Shown: one piece after another, positions 39,841-50,039 of the stretch
Layout: each line of letters starts with the position of its first letter
Position numbering within the stretch: the stretch's first letter is position 1
Source of the DNA: Galaxea fascicularis
Lineage: Eukaryota; Cnidaria; Anthozoa; Scleractinia; Euphylliidae
Assembly (NCBI GenBank): GCA_948470475.1
Contig: OX419338.1
Coordinates: forward strand, 31,406,882-31,470,881
Length of the DNA stretch: 64,000 bases
Reading direction: 5' to 3'
The notes under the pieces: model-generated
The model's database searches: none
The model's input: the letters and a program-made list of their open reading frames with translations, nothing else
What the model was told of the DNA's origin: nothing
Program-made: the position numbers and the translations under genes

Positions 39841-40176
39841 AGGCTGGTTTTCACTAACACATAAGCACAAGCATAACCATAAGTACAAGCGCTTGCATAA
39901 AAAAAACATACGTAGAACGGACCCACTTTTGTCTTATGCGGTTTTCACCAGACATAAGCATAAGCATATGCACAAGAAGAACGGAACTGTTCGTTTTTCT
40001 TGTGCTTATGCTTATGCTTATGTCGAGCGCGTTGCTGGTGAAAACAGCATAAGACAAATAAGTGAGCTCGTTCTTCTCATGTTTCTGCTAGTGCTTATGC
40101 TTATGTCGCTGCCGGTTTTCATTTGCACTTTTGCTTATGCTTATGCTTGTGCTTATGGGCTAGTGAAAACCAGCCT
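39841..40176. mobile_element. TAA-flanked MITE made of CATAAG repeats
   Basis: Terminal inverted repeats AGGCTGGTTTTCACTA and TAGTGAAAACCAGCCT. TAA duplication at 39838-39840 and 40177-40179, as in Harbinger-type elements. The empty site with a single TAA is seen in the inverted arm at about 42909-42932. The interior is almost entirely AAGCATAAGCAC-type words in both orientations. Confidence 0.85.
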
Positions 40177-40290
40177 TAAAGGACGTCTGATCTTATTCTC
40201 ACAACTAAAGTTTTATTAAGTACGTAGATAATATAAAGTACGCAGTTAAAACTTCGTTGGAATAATTTGACAAGAAAATTGAGTACTTTA

Positions 40291-41545
40291 TAGTGCAGGC
40301 CCGGCCAGGAGGGTAGTGGGATACCAATAAACCCGCTATTTCTCCCCAAGAAACCAATATCCCTAAAAATCATGAAAAATTGTAAAATGTGTGATAGTAA
40401 ATATCTTCAGTTGTTTTCATAATGGCGACAAGCCAATGTTTATTTTTTTGAAGACTTCCTCGTGGACGATTTACCGCAGCAATGAGCCCCTCCTAGGACC
40501 AGAAGATAAAGCGGCAGCATTCAACGGATGGTAAAGACGAAGAGTTCTGGAAGCGATACATTGCATTATTTATACCTCCCATGAACTTGTGAAGCAACGA
40601 AGTGTGGCGACGAATGTCTGCTACTTGGGTTTAAATGATCCGTCTAGCATTGGCGAAATTTGTGTACCTTTGAAATATCTCCTAGTTAATAACGATTTTC
40701 TTTGAACTTTTATGCCAATTCTACGACGAAAGTGACATTGGAAACCTATCTTGATCGTTCGCCATGTACTTTTTTTTCGGATCCGTTCCCAAAGAAACGC
40801 ACGGATCATGAATCCTAAAAATCCGGATTTCGATTGTATCTGTTGAATCCACTCGGAGTTTGGATTCTTCAGATTCATGATCCATTTTTGGATTTTGTAA
40901 AGAAACGCAAAATCCGTTTTTGAATCTAAGAATCCGGATTTGGATTTTCTCAAAGAAATGCACCTTGAGAGACTGGGAACAAAATTGGAGTGGAAAGATG
41001 GCCTTGTGGGTGCGCATAAATGAACGTTGAAATTCATGCGATTTGTTTGATTTATCGACTGCTTTGATCACTCTTATAAATCCCTTCACCGTAGATGACT
41101 TGTTGCAAAGAATAAATGGGCGTAAATGGCAGAAAAAAGCGCAATTCTAGTGCGTGTGGTCGATCATTTCAGAACTCGCCCCAGCCCCTTCGCGGAAAAT
41201 GATCGTTTAAAGTCGAAATTTTCCCTTTGTCGTCGTGTTGCAAAGAAACGAGCACGGTGACCCCCCCTTTTTTATTGTTGCTATTTACTCGTGATAGGTA
41301 TACACGGAAAACATATTTTAAGAAGAAAAACAGTTGGGTAGTAGAAGTTGTAGTATAAATGACGTAAAAGTCTACATTTGGAGCCAGGGAGGAGTATGAG
41401 ATTATGAAATAGCGGTTTAATTTCCTTACATTATTTACAACATCGGGCAATTTGCAATCACTTTCCTGAAAGATTATAGCCCAGAGAGACGAATAGGCCC
41501 CAGGTTTCAGTAATATTCATAGCTTTTGGCGATAAATTTTTGCTT
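40291..41545. other. Interior of the second structure; no intact gene
   Basis: At 40784-40981 words of the type GGATTC, GATTCATGATCC and AAAGAAACGCA recur in both orientations, similar in style to the element at 31121. The rest has only short open frames broken by stops. Confidence 0.4.
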
Positions 41546-41627
41546 CAACCTCGTTCCCAGGGCTTTTCCCTAGAAAGAAAAATTGCGCCATTTTTTCTTT
41601 CTAGGGAAAGCCCTGGGGACGAGGTTG
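41546..41627. repeat. CAACCTCGTTCCCAGGG hairpin, 82 bp
   Basis: CAACCTCGTTCCCAGGGCTT and AAGCCCTGGGGACGAGGTTG are inverted, and the inner TTTCCCTAGAAAGAAAAA is mirrored as well. A related short copy lies at 63736-63779. Confidence 0.8.
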
Positions 41628-41649
41628 TTTTTGCTTCTTAATTTTTTTC

Positions 41650-42317
41650 TTACTTTAACACCGTTCAAAGAAATTAACATTTTCCATGTTAAACAAATTG
41701 AGATCATCGCGAAAGAGATAGAAAAACGAGGAGAAGTATTTCTTGAAATGACGTTTTCATTGCCTTTGCCGTCGCCGTTGCTAAAACTCCCCACAATAGG
41801 CCATTTCCGAGTTCATGTCTGCCTCCTCTTCAAAGCGAGTCTAAGTGCGAAGTTTTTGTTATGAAAATTAGTTTTCATTCATATGTAAAGTAGAACCAAT
41901 TACTATCACAAAAACTTCGCACTTAGACTCGCTTTGAAGAGGAGGCAGACATGAACTCGGAAATGGCCTATTATAGAGTTTTAGCATTGAGGACGGCAAC
42001 GCGGCAAAACAATAGGTTTAATGAGCAAAAACAATCGCTCTACACGTGCGTTTTACATTTTGGTACATTTCTTTACCGTCCTCTGCAAAATAACAACGTG
42101 AAATTTAGTGTTTTCTCGAGAACGTGGCACATGGCGGCAAAGTTTTCTTTCTTTTCCCTTGCTTTAAAGCCGTTCATAGTAATTCAGTTCCTGGACAGTT
42201 TGTCATCATTTTCCAAGTTAAACAAAATTCAATAATTGCGAAAGAGTTACAGAAACGAGAAGTTATATTTTGAAATGACGTTTTCTTTACCATCGCCGTT
42301 GTTAAAACTCCCTACAA
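41650..42317 (+). repeat. Direct repeat, two copies of about 145-160 bp
   Basis: 41650-41797 and 42155-42317 share the order ACCGTTCAAAGAAATT-like, CATTTTCCATGTTAAACAAA-like, GCGAAAGAG, AAATGACGTTTTC, CGCCGTTG and AAAACTCC. The copies differ by many substitutions. They bracket the hairpin element at 41796-41972. Confidence 0.6.
41796..41972. repeat. GGCCATTTCCGA inverted-repeat element, copy B
   Basis: The arms are about 65 bp and nearly perfect: GGCCATTTCCGAGTTCATGT, TGCCTCCTCTTCAAAGCGAG and AGTGCGAAGTTTTTGT are all mirrored. Copy A is at 1300-1484. Well-matched arms indicate a younger copy. Confidence 0.85.
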
Positions 42318-43566
42318 TTTAAGCACCGGCAACGGCAACGGCAACGTGGATACCGAGGAAAAGACTGGGGAGACAACGCAGTTGAAAGGCGAAATTGTAA
42401 ACATTAAGCACTTGCCAAAACCACAGCGGCGACGGCAACTTTTCTAGGTTGTCGATTAGCTTCCATTTCATCGTTGTCTTCTTTTAAGGCGGCCAGAAAT
42501 CACCTTTTCATTAGTCATTACGAAGGCGGGTGATAGATAACGAATAATTTTTACTGTTATGACATAAATAAGTGATCAAACCCTGACAACAATTTTTATC
42601 AGTGTTTCGGCTTCGATGAACAAGAAACGAGTGTCTGTCGGAATTTCGTTTCCATGAACAAAATATATCATTCCTTGCTGAGGTATATCAGTTTATTAAT
42701 TTTTAAGTCAGAATACATGAAGAGAAAGATCAGAATAAAATGAAATAAAGTCCCAATTTGACGCTGTTGTTGCTTCGGAACTCGGCCCAAACAGCGAACA
42801 TACACATTTAAGTATTGAATTTTCTTGTCAAATTATTCCAATGAAGTGATAACTGCGTACTTTATCTGCGTACTGAATAAATGACTTAAGTTGTGAAAAT
42901 AAGATCAGACGTCCTTTACCTTTAGAAACGGATGAAGGCGACAGGGAATTTCATATAAAGCAGCCCGATCATTTCGCTTCAGCCTTGAGTTATATATTTC
43001 GCTCTACAGCAGGCAAAATAGAGCTTAATTCCTGTCTGCAAACAAGAATACCTGTAAGCAACCTTCAGGCTCTAATTAAGGTTGCTGCGTTATCAAATAC
43101 AAAGATTTTCGGAAAAAGCCTAAGAAAATGGGATTCAGTCAGACTCACGTTTTCACAAGACGGCAAAACCCAATTTTCACGTTGCGACGTGACGGCAACG
43201 TCAAGATAGACATGCGCATTAGATGAATTGGGTTTTCCCAGTGCCCTTTCCCGTCGCCGTCGCCGTTCCCGTTGTCGGTGCTTAAAGTCTCTAATGTATT
43301 GCTCAGGCCCACAGCGGTGACTCGACTGTCATTGTAAGCCACCTGATTGGCTACTGGAAATCTTCTCACAACATTTGCATAACTTGATCAGTGGACTATG
43401 GCCCGTTCGATATTGATCCAGTGCTTAGCACCTATAAACGGGGGACTCCGGATCTGACGGGAAAATACATTGACAAAGACAAGTGGTTGCATCATCAGCT
43501 TCTACAACCCCACCTACGATACGAGAAAGTCTCGCTAGCGAACAGCGATTATAACTACTGTAGGTC

Positions 43567-44289
43567 ATGAAGGGTTCGATGTTTCTTGTCCTCGTTTGTC
43601 TCTCGCTGATAAGCGCAGAAAGCATCGAGGAACGAAGGAAACAATGCCTTCCTGGTGACAACCATAAGGACGGTCCTGCACGTGAAGACTCGTTGCAAGC
43701 TTGCCAGGCCTACAAAGAAAACTCCTGCTGTTCCAGCGAGTTCACCCAACAACTCACTAATCCGCCGGTCAGAAGCATTGGTAACTTCTCTTGGACTCAC
43801 TGCAACAACACGCTGAGCCCGAGGTGCGAGGCATATATGGTTCACGTGGAGTGTTTCTACCGCTGCTCGCACAACGCGATCTTTTGGAAAAACCCTGCCT
43901 ATCCCGCCGCGATTTTGAATGCTCCGGTATGCGCTAGTTTCTGTGATGGTTGGTTTGATGCTTGCAAGGATGACCTAACTTGTGCTGAGAACTGGCTAAC
44001 CGGCTTCAACTTCTCTGCCGACGGAGCGAACACGTGCACCCAGCCATGTCGAAACTTCAGCGACTTTTATAGCAACGGCAAGGAACTATGCGAAAAGATG
44101 TGGCGAACAAGTTTTGAGTACAAGGAAACCGACTGCTTACAGCTTAATTTCACGGCCCCGAACCCTAACGACAAGTTGGTGGAGAGATTATTCGGAAAAG
44201 ACACGACTGAGAGCCGAGCATTTGTTTTTACCGCTACTCGACAAGTATATCTGGTTATTTTTATCCCTTTTTTGGCGTCCCTGTTGTGA
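43567..44289 (+). CDS. Folate receptor / riboflavin-binding-like protein, GPI-anchored
   Basis: Single open exon of 240 residues. Residues 1-17 form a signal peptide (MFLVLVCLSLISAE). The body has about 16 cysteines, as expected for the disulphide-rich folate receptor family. Family-like blocks are CFYRCSHN, NAPVCASFCDGWFDACKDD with LTCAENW, FNFSADGANTC, and ELCEKMWRTSFEYKE. Five NxS/T sites suggest glycosylation. The last 20 or so residues (QVYLVIFIPFLASLL) are hydrophobic with no cytoplasmic tail, consistent with a GPI anchor. Members bind folate or riboflavin at the cell surface; the ligand here cannot be told. The ATG at 43567 is directly in front of the signal peptide. No intron lies within the coding exon. 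It sits just beyond the transposon nest. A pseudogene is unlikely because the frame is intact. Confidence 0.88.
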   Translation: MKGSMFLVLVCLSLISAESIEERRKQCLPGDNHKDGPAREDSLQACQAYKENSCCSSEFTQQLTNPPVRSIGNFSWTHCNNTLSPRCEAYMVHVECFYRCSHNAIFWKNPAYPAAILNAPVCASFCDGWFDACKDDLTCAENWLTGFNFSADGANTCTQPCRNFSDFYSNGKELCEKMWRTSFEYKETDCLQLNFTAPNPNDKLVERLFGKDTTESRAFVFTATRQVYLVIFIPFLASLL

Positions 44290-45799
44290 TAAACTCTTAC
44301 CGAGAATTGCATACAGAGAATTGCGTACAGCTCCATAATTTGTTGTTGACTTTGTAAAACACGTTGGTGAAAAGTACTAGTTTGTAGGTTTGATTTCGGC
44401 GATTGCATAATTTTCGTTTATTTTATGTCAGACTTCTTTACTTCCGATCTCTTCTTTAATTAATTTCTTCACTCTGATTCGTGATAGCCATCTGCACTAA
44501 GGTGAACATGTGAGCAAAATACTGTTTTTTAATCATTTCTCTTGATTTCGATCAACAACCGAGAATTACATGAAAAGCAGCTGTAACTTTGTAACTTTGC
44601 AAATTAAAAACTCGCTGATATACGGCTGTATTTTATATTTTCACTTATTGCGTAACAGTTCGATGTACCCCGCATGTGGACTTCATATATTTTCGTTCCA
44701 ACATCAAGAAAATTGCTTCGCTTTGAGTTTTAAAAGCCATGGGCACTCAAGTAGAACATTTGAGTAATACTGCATTCCTGTTTTCATAAACAACCAGAGA
44801 GAATTGTATGTCAGCAAAACTTAAGTTCGTCCGTAACTTAAGAAAATTTACTTGAGAGGCTGCGGTATTTTAAGTCGTCAATACATTAGCTATCTTTTCG
44901 TTCCTAAAAACGTTTGGTTTGAATTTTAACAGTTATGGGCATCCAAGCAGAACTGAGTAATGCACTCTATTATCGGTTTATTTTTATCCCTTTCTTTGCA
45001 TTCCTATCTTGAAAAACATCCGAAAAATCGCTTGCCTACAACTGCCACTTGTTCCGCTGTATACTTAAAACTTTTCAAAACATGTCGCTGCCGAAACGCA
45101 CTTGTTAGTAGCCAATTTTCTTCAGGCGATCGCGATCTTACACATGTTAGACTTCTATATACGCTTCATACAGTTTTGTTCTCAATATTACCAGATAATA
45201 TTGCTTTTGCTTTGGCTGTTAAAAGCCATGGGCAGCCAATGGGAACATTTAGCGTGAAAACACTTTTGGAGCCCATGGGGCATTCAGTGGAATTTTTGTA
45301 TAGTCTAGTAAAACATTGATTTTTCTTCTCGCCAAGAAAACGAATTACATTGCCAGTGTTTCGAACGATTTTCTGGTAAAGTTTTGCCAATGAAAACTTC
45401 AATTTTTCATCACAAGTTATGACCTGTTTTTTTGTAGAACAATTCGTTGTCAATCCCACAACAATGGTTAACTCAGTTGAACACGTGCGCATTGATGACA
45501 CGACAAAGCACAGCCTCAAAATATTAGGGGTTTTCGGATAATATTAGCCTATCAGAATTAGTTTTTAGCCGTTTTGGTTTCAAAACAGATATGACTGAAT
45601 GATTTTGACCATTGCGGTCTCAAATTAGGTTTAAGGATGGATCCACGAGAGGGAATGAACGTCGTTGTCGGCTTGTGTCGGGTTTTATCAGTTCTCTTGT
45701 GAACGTTTCAGCTTGGATTCGGTTGACTTAATTAGCAAAGTCATTGCACCACAACAAAACGGCTTATAGTGCGACAATTTCTAAAGATGCCAAAACTCG
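44290..45799. other. Degenerate tandem duplications downstream of the folate-receptor-like gene
   Basis: Three related segments of about 230-280 bp contain TTTTAAAAGCCATGGGCA, TTTTAACAGTTATGGGCA and GTTAAAAGCCATGGGCAG (near 44730, 44925 and 45220), each followed by a GAAC/GAGTAATGCA-type stretch. TTATTTTTATCCCTTT at 44975 also matches the end of the gene at 44252. No coding frame survives. Confidence 0.45.
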
Positions 45800-46000
45800 A
45801 AAGTCCGAGTCCATTGGGCCCGAGAAGCCATTTCAAAAATTGCGATCCTCTGTTTCTATCAAACCTAGCCATTTACTATGATTTCAAGATAGGAAAGGGC
45901 AAATTTGTTTTAAGATTTCATTCTCGAAAACGTCTTCGTAAGAAATTATAGCGTCCGAAACAGGCCTGACACGTTTTCGGGACTTCCAAGAAATGAGCTC
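45800..46000. repeat. CCCGAAAAGTTTCGGG family element, copy 2 (degenerate)
   Basis: Shares GGGCCCGAGAAGCCATTTC, AAATTGCGATCC, TTTACTATGATTTCAAGATA, GGAAAGGGCAAATTTG and the CGTTTTCGGGAC end with the copies at 8682 and 61307. Confidence 0.6.
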
Positions 46001-46689
46001 CAAGTCTGAAACGAATACGGGTTTTGGTTGTGTTTTAAGGTTCGTGCAAACGGACGCAACATTGCCATGCAACAACTCCCAACATTGTTGGGTGTCCGTA
46101 ACAATTAAACCCCAAATAAGTCAAGAACTCTTGCTTTGATCCTTTCAACTTTCCGACTTTAATTAAAGAGACCCCAATTTAAATCATCTCAGTTTTACTA
46201 AAGCCCTCATAAGGAAAATTTCCTAGAGAAGGTAGTCCGTTTTATGGGGTGGAATTCCACTTGATGCCAGTTCTTCAGGCCTTTTTGGCACCCAGTTCCA
46301 GATCCCCTCAGCAAATTAGAACGCAAGTTACAAATGGTTCACGCCATTTCCAAACTGGGAAGTTTGTTACCTAATGATTTATTTAAACCACGGGCTGACC
46401 AGTTTTCCTGTGTAAATAGTAAAGAATCCGAGTTAGGAGCTTTGTGTGAAGATTGCGTACCATTGAGAACGATTTGAGATTGATTTCGTCGGCTTTTGGC
46501 GAAAAGTCAACCAAGATAGTACTATGGAATTCCTGTAGACATTGTGGCTCACTAAGGTATGGAGCGGGTGAAAAAAAACCCACACAGATTGTCTCTCAAA
46601 GGCATCAATTCGTTTTATTCTTTGATAGTACGAGCGATCTGATTGACTTCTGAGCGGGCTGGATTTCTTTGTAACGACCGTTACAAGCC
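46001..46689. other. Nothing recognised
   Basis: AT-rich, with no open frame or repeat I can support. Confidence 0.4.
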
Positions 46690-47253
46690 ATATACACCTT
46701 TTGCTGTTCATTTAGAGAAAATACGCAATCATTTGCACTAAAAGTCAGACAATAATGCGAAAATACGTTCATTTGCGCCGAATGACATTCAATTGCGCGA
46801 ATTGCACACTCAACAAGGATATCTGCAAAGTTGTAAACATTCAATTAAGTTTCAAGACTTTCATTTACGTCTTACGAAATTAAAACTGCACAAAGCAACT
46901 TTCATTTGCGCGCATTGTAAATTCAATAGCATCAAAAGAATATTCTTTTGCGAGATCGGGCATTCATTTTAGTGAACAATTTATTCAATACAATTTTTAA
47001 CCATGGCTAAACAGTCAATGGCATCAATGAACAACCAATACAATTTTATTGATAATCACTAGCGCGCTTATACAAACAATAGAGTGTTCTTTACATTCCT
47101 TTCGCAAAAATCTTTTCTCAAATAAAAACGTTACATGATCATTATGAATTTGTGCGACAAGTTACGTCATTTTTTCTCATCACAAACCCGTATATAAACT
47201 GAAAAACGGCTTAACAATTTATCGAATTCTCTGTACTGTACTGTGCGGTTCAT
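46690..47253. repeat. Subterminal repeats 5' of the transposase relic
   Basis: Words of the type CATTCATTTGCGC, CATTCAATTGCGCG, CTTTCATTTGCGCGC and GGGCATTCATTTT recur about seven times over 46720-46975. They may be the left part of the IS630/Tc1-like element that follows. No clear terminal repeat was identified. Confidence 0.45.
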
Positions 47254-47935
47254 ATGAACCGCATCCGTTCGTCTTTTTATACTGTACTTTATACTTGCAT
47301 GAAATGCAACGAAAAAAATAGGATTGCTATAGAACATAGAGAGCGAATAGTCCGTGCTTTTGAGGACGAAGTAGAGGATTACTTGTTTGTAGCAGACACG
47401 TTACGAGTAACTCCTTCCACGGCGAGAGAAATCGTCGCGCGATACATTAGAAAAGGGCGTATAAGAGAAAGACCACGCGGCGACTGAAACAACGTGCTGG
47501 TTGACGACGAAATGAGGCAGTGCCTGGAAGATATCATCAATGACAACTGTGTTCTTACACTAAGCCAGATAAATGGAGCGTTGATGCAAAGACTTCCTGC
47601 CAAACCTCTGATTCATGACCGGACCGTTGCACGAAATTTGGAAGGAATGCTGTTTCGTGTTAAACTGGTTCGGCCCGTCGCAGCAGACGGAAACAGACCT
47701 GATGTCTTGCAAAGAAGGCAAGAATATGCAAACGGGTCATGAACTATGCCACTATGCGCCACTGTGTATTTATTGATGAGAGCGGCTACAACATCTGGAC
47801 TGCCACAAATGACGGGAGGGCGAGGCTGGGTGAGCATGCATATAGACAAGTATGCGGCCAGCGTGGACGGAACGTGACCGTGGCCCTAGCAGTATCGCCC
47901 GTCAACGGCCTGGTGTGTTTCATTCCGCCTATATC
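47254..47935 (+). pseudogene. IS630/Tc1-like transposase relic
   Basis: Frame pieces 47254-47487, 47494-47742 and 47739-47935 read as one protein interrupted by a stop at 47485 and a frameshift near 47735. The first piece holds a helix-turn-helix-like block (FVADTLRVTPSTAREIVARY), and the second is a linker with LTLSQINGALMQRLP. The third begins a DDE endonuclease: CVFIDESGYNIWTATNDGR supplies the Asp of the second catalytic block, and RGRNVTVALAVS follows. The last part is lost where a tandem repeat starts at 47948. Dead element; the family is inferred from the order of blocks. Confidence 0.75.
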
Positions 47936-47947
47936 GGTTAAACGGTT

Positions 47948-48185
47948 GCGGCGATTGCCTGACGACTTGGTTTTTGCCGCAAACTTTGCACCTTCTGGTG
48001 TGAAACTTTTGCGGCGATTGTCTAACGACTTGGTTTTTGCCGCGAAACTTGGCACCTTCTAGTGTGAAACTTTTGCGGCGATTTTCTGACGACTTGAATT
48101 TTACCGCGAAACTTTGCACCTTCTGGTGTGAAACTTTGCAGCGATTGCCTGACGACTTGGTTTTTGCTGCGAAAGTTTGGTGTAA
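47948..48185 (+). repeat. Tandem repeat, about 63 bp x 3.7
   Basis: Units start GCGGCGATTG at 47948, 48011, 48075 and 48138 and contain CTGACGACTTGG, TTTTTGCCGC, CTTTGCACCTTCTGGTGTGA. The units differ by a few bases. The array replaces the end of the transposase reading frame. Confidence 0.9.
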
Positions 48186-50039
48186 AAAAATACTCACTTT
48201 TTAAGATGTAATAAAGAGAACAGAGAAAGCGCGGTATAAGAAAAGGAGAGTGTGCTACTAATGCGTAAATAATATTTTTACATCTGGCGCCCCATACTTT
48301 TAATATTTAAGAGACAGGTCACTTGAAAGCCAAATACGCCCTGAAAATTAAAGAAAATCTGAAATTTTTTGCCAACGGTAAGTCTTAAGGTATCAGCCAA
48401 CCCAAAATTGACCGTTTTTCATAATTTTGGATTTCTATATGTTTCAATAGATCTTGGGAGTAGCTTTCATTTTAAAAAAATTCCACAAAAAATGTTTTTC
48501 GTACGGGAAGTTATTGAGCGAAAACAATTTTGCTTGACGCTTATCCCATTATGGTCGAATTTCTATTTTTCCTTGTTTCTCGAAATCAAAATTTAGGCGA
48601 GATGTGCGTGCATTTTGAACTCCAAGTCGGCAGCTCCTGGGTCAATTTGGCTGAAATTTCGTTAAATTGTTGTCACATAGCTCACCTACAAAACCGTGTC
48701 TGCGAATTTTAATTTGTCTTTTCATTTTAAAGTTATAGCCTATTTTCCACTGGCGGTGGCAATAATTTCTCATCCCCGAATATATTTGCTTGTAAAAATA
48801 AAACGAACGCGCTTTCGAGAAATCTGAGACACCGTTTTTTAGGCCAACGTGTGAAGAAATGAAAGCCGTGTTAATCGTTTTCTTCCGTTTGTTTTTGGTG
48901 AGCGTGGAACTTAATGAATGAAAACACTTAGTTTTACAAAAACCTCCTCCTCTTTTAAGCGCATTAAAGTTTTTTACCTTTTACAGGGAATTAGCTGTAG
49001 GCATGACTACTCAGCTTTCAGAAAATATGCGGTTTATGGTGGTTTGTGTTCAAACGAAGTACGCTAGAACGATCCGCGCGCAGACGACCCCGTTGGGTTG
49101 GCTGATACCTTATGAAAACTTAGCTGGCTGGCCAAGAACCTGCTTACACAACTGCTTGCTGGCAAACTGGAAAGATTCCCTCTACGCTGGCTAGAATTCT
49201 GCGTTTTTTGTGATCCTCAACTTTGCTGGCTCGTTGAGAAACGAAACACTCATCGCCGGCTGGGATTTTTATTCTTAAAAGTTTTGCTCGCTGGAAATAA
49301 AAAGCGGGTTTTTTTCCCCCAGGAAAGTTAAATATTAACGAAGATCGACGTGGGAACACTCGGCGGATGTTCAGTACTTCGTATGTTTAAAATTCTAAGA
49401 AATGGTCATTATGTACCCCTGTTTGGTTTTTCTATCACTTCTCACTTCTAGATGTTTGCTAGTTCTCATCGACGCTAGGGTGGTTTTACAGGGCGCTGTC
49501 ATTTCTCCTAGTCTTTCTTTCTGTGAGAGTTTTCTTCTTATGTTATGTGCTTCATACGTGTAGAGCGCGCATATGGGCGTGGCCGGACGGCTCGGCACGT
49601 GGATAATCATGGTAAGTAATTCTACACGAAAGGAAACGCCATCTTAACGTTTGAGTTCATGCTAATGTTCAGGTTGCTCGTTTATCGGTTCACTTTGTGA
49701 AATAACGAGGTACGAGGGTGAGTATCCCGGGTGACATGTACATCGAGTGAGACCAGTTGAACTTTTCTGGCTGCATTTCTTGATGAAAATAACAGCCTCT
49801 TTACGTTATGAGGGTGGTTACACATACACAGACACAGCGTGTGAGTATCGGGAGAAATCCCTGAGTAAAACTAATAAAAAATATCGAATATCAACGGGCG
49901 GCAGCTACGCCTTGGTCAGTGCAGGTGTATGTATGGCACATATATGTCCGTAATTGATAAAAAAAAATACACACAGGAAAAAGACCGCTCTCAGTCGAAA
50001 TTCGAGTCAGTTTGTCGCTCAGCAGTGACATCAACGCCA
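48186..50039. other. No gene recognised
   Basis: AT-rich intergenic DNA downstream of the P450 gene. Between 49140 and 49330, words such as CTTGCTGGC, CGCTGGCTAG, TTGCTGGCTCG and GCTCGCTGG recur. No coding exon or clear element. Confidence 0.4.

Larger units (their letters stand above)
38966..43230. mobile_element. Second inverted-repeat structure, about 4.3 kb
   Basis: The left arm (38966-39011, 39571-39840, 40180-40290) is inverted relative to 42830-43230. Shared blocks include AATGCGCAT, TTGCCGTCACGTCG, TTTTGCCGTCTTGTGAAAAC, AAAATCTTTGTATTTGATAA and ACTTCGTTGGAATAATTTGA with small differences. It begins 13 bp after the first foldback. At the right end a GGCAACGG-type array (43240-43288) is mirrored near 42316. 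No transposase was found. Confidence 0.65.

Noticed and set aside
43145..43288. GGCAACGG-rich stretch as a coding region
   Set aside because: Simple repeat shared with 42316 in inverted orientation; the frames are broken.
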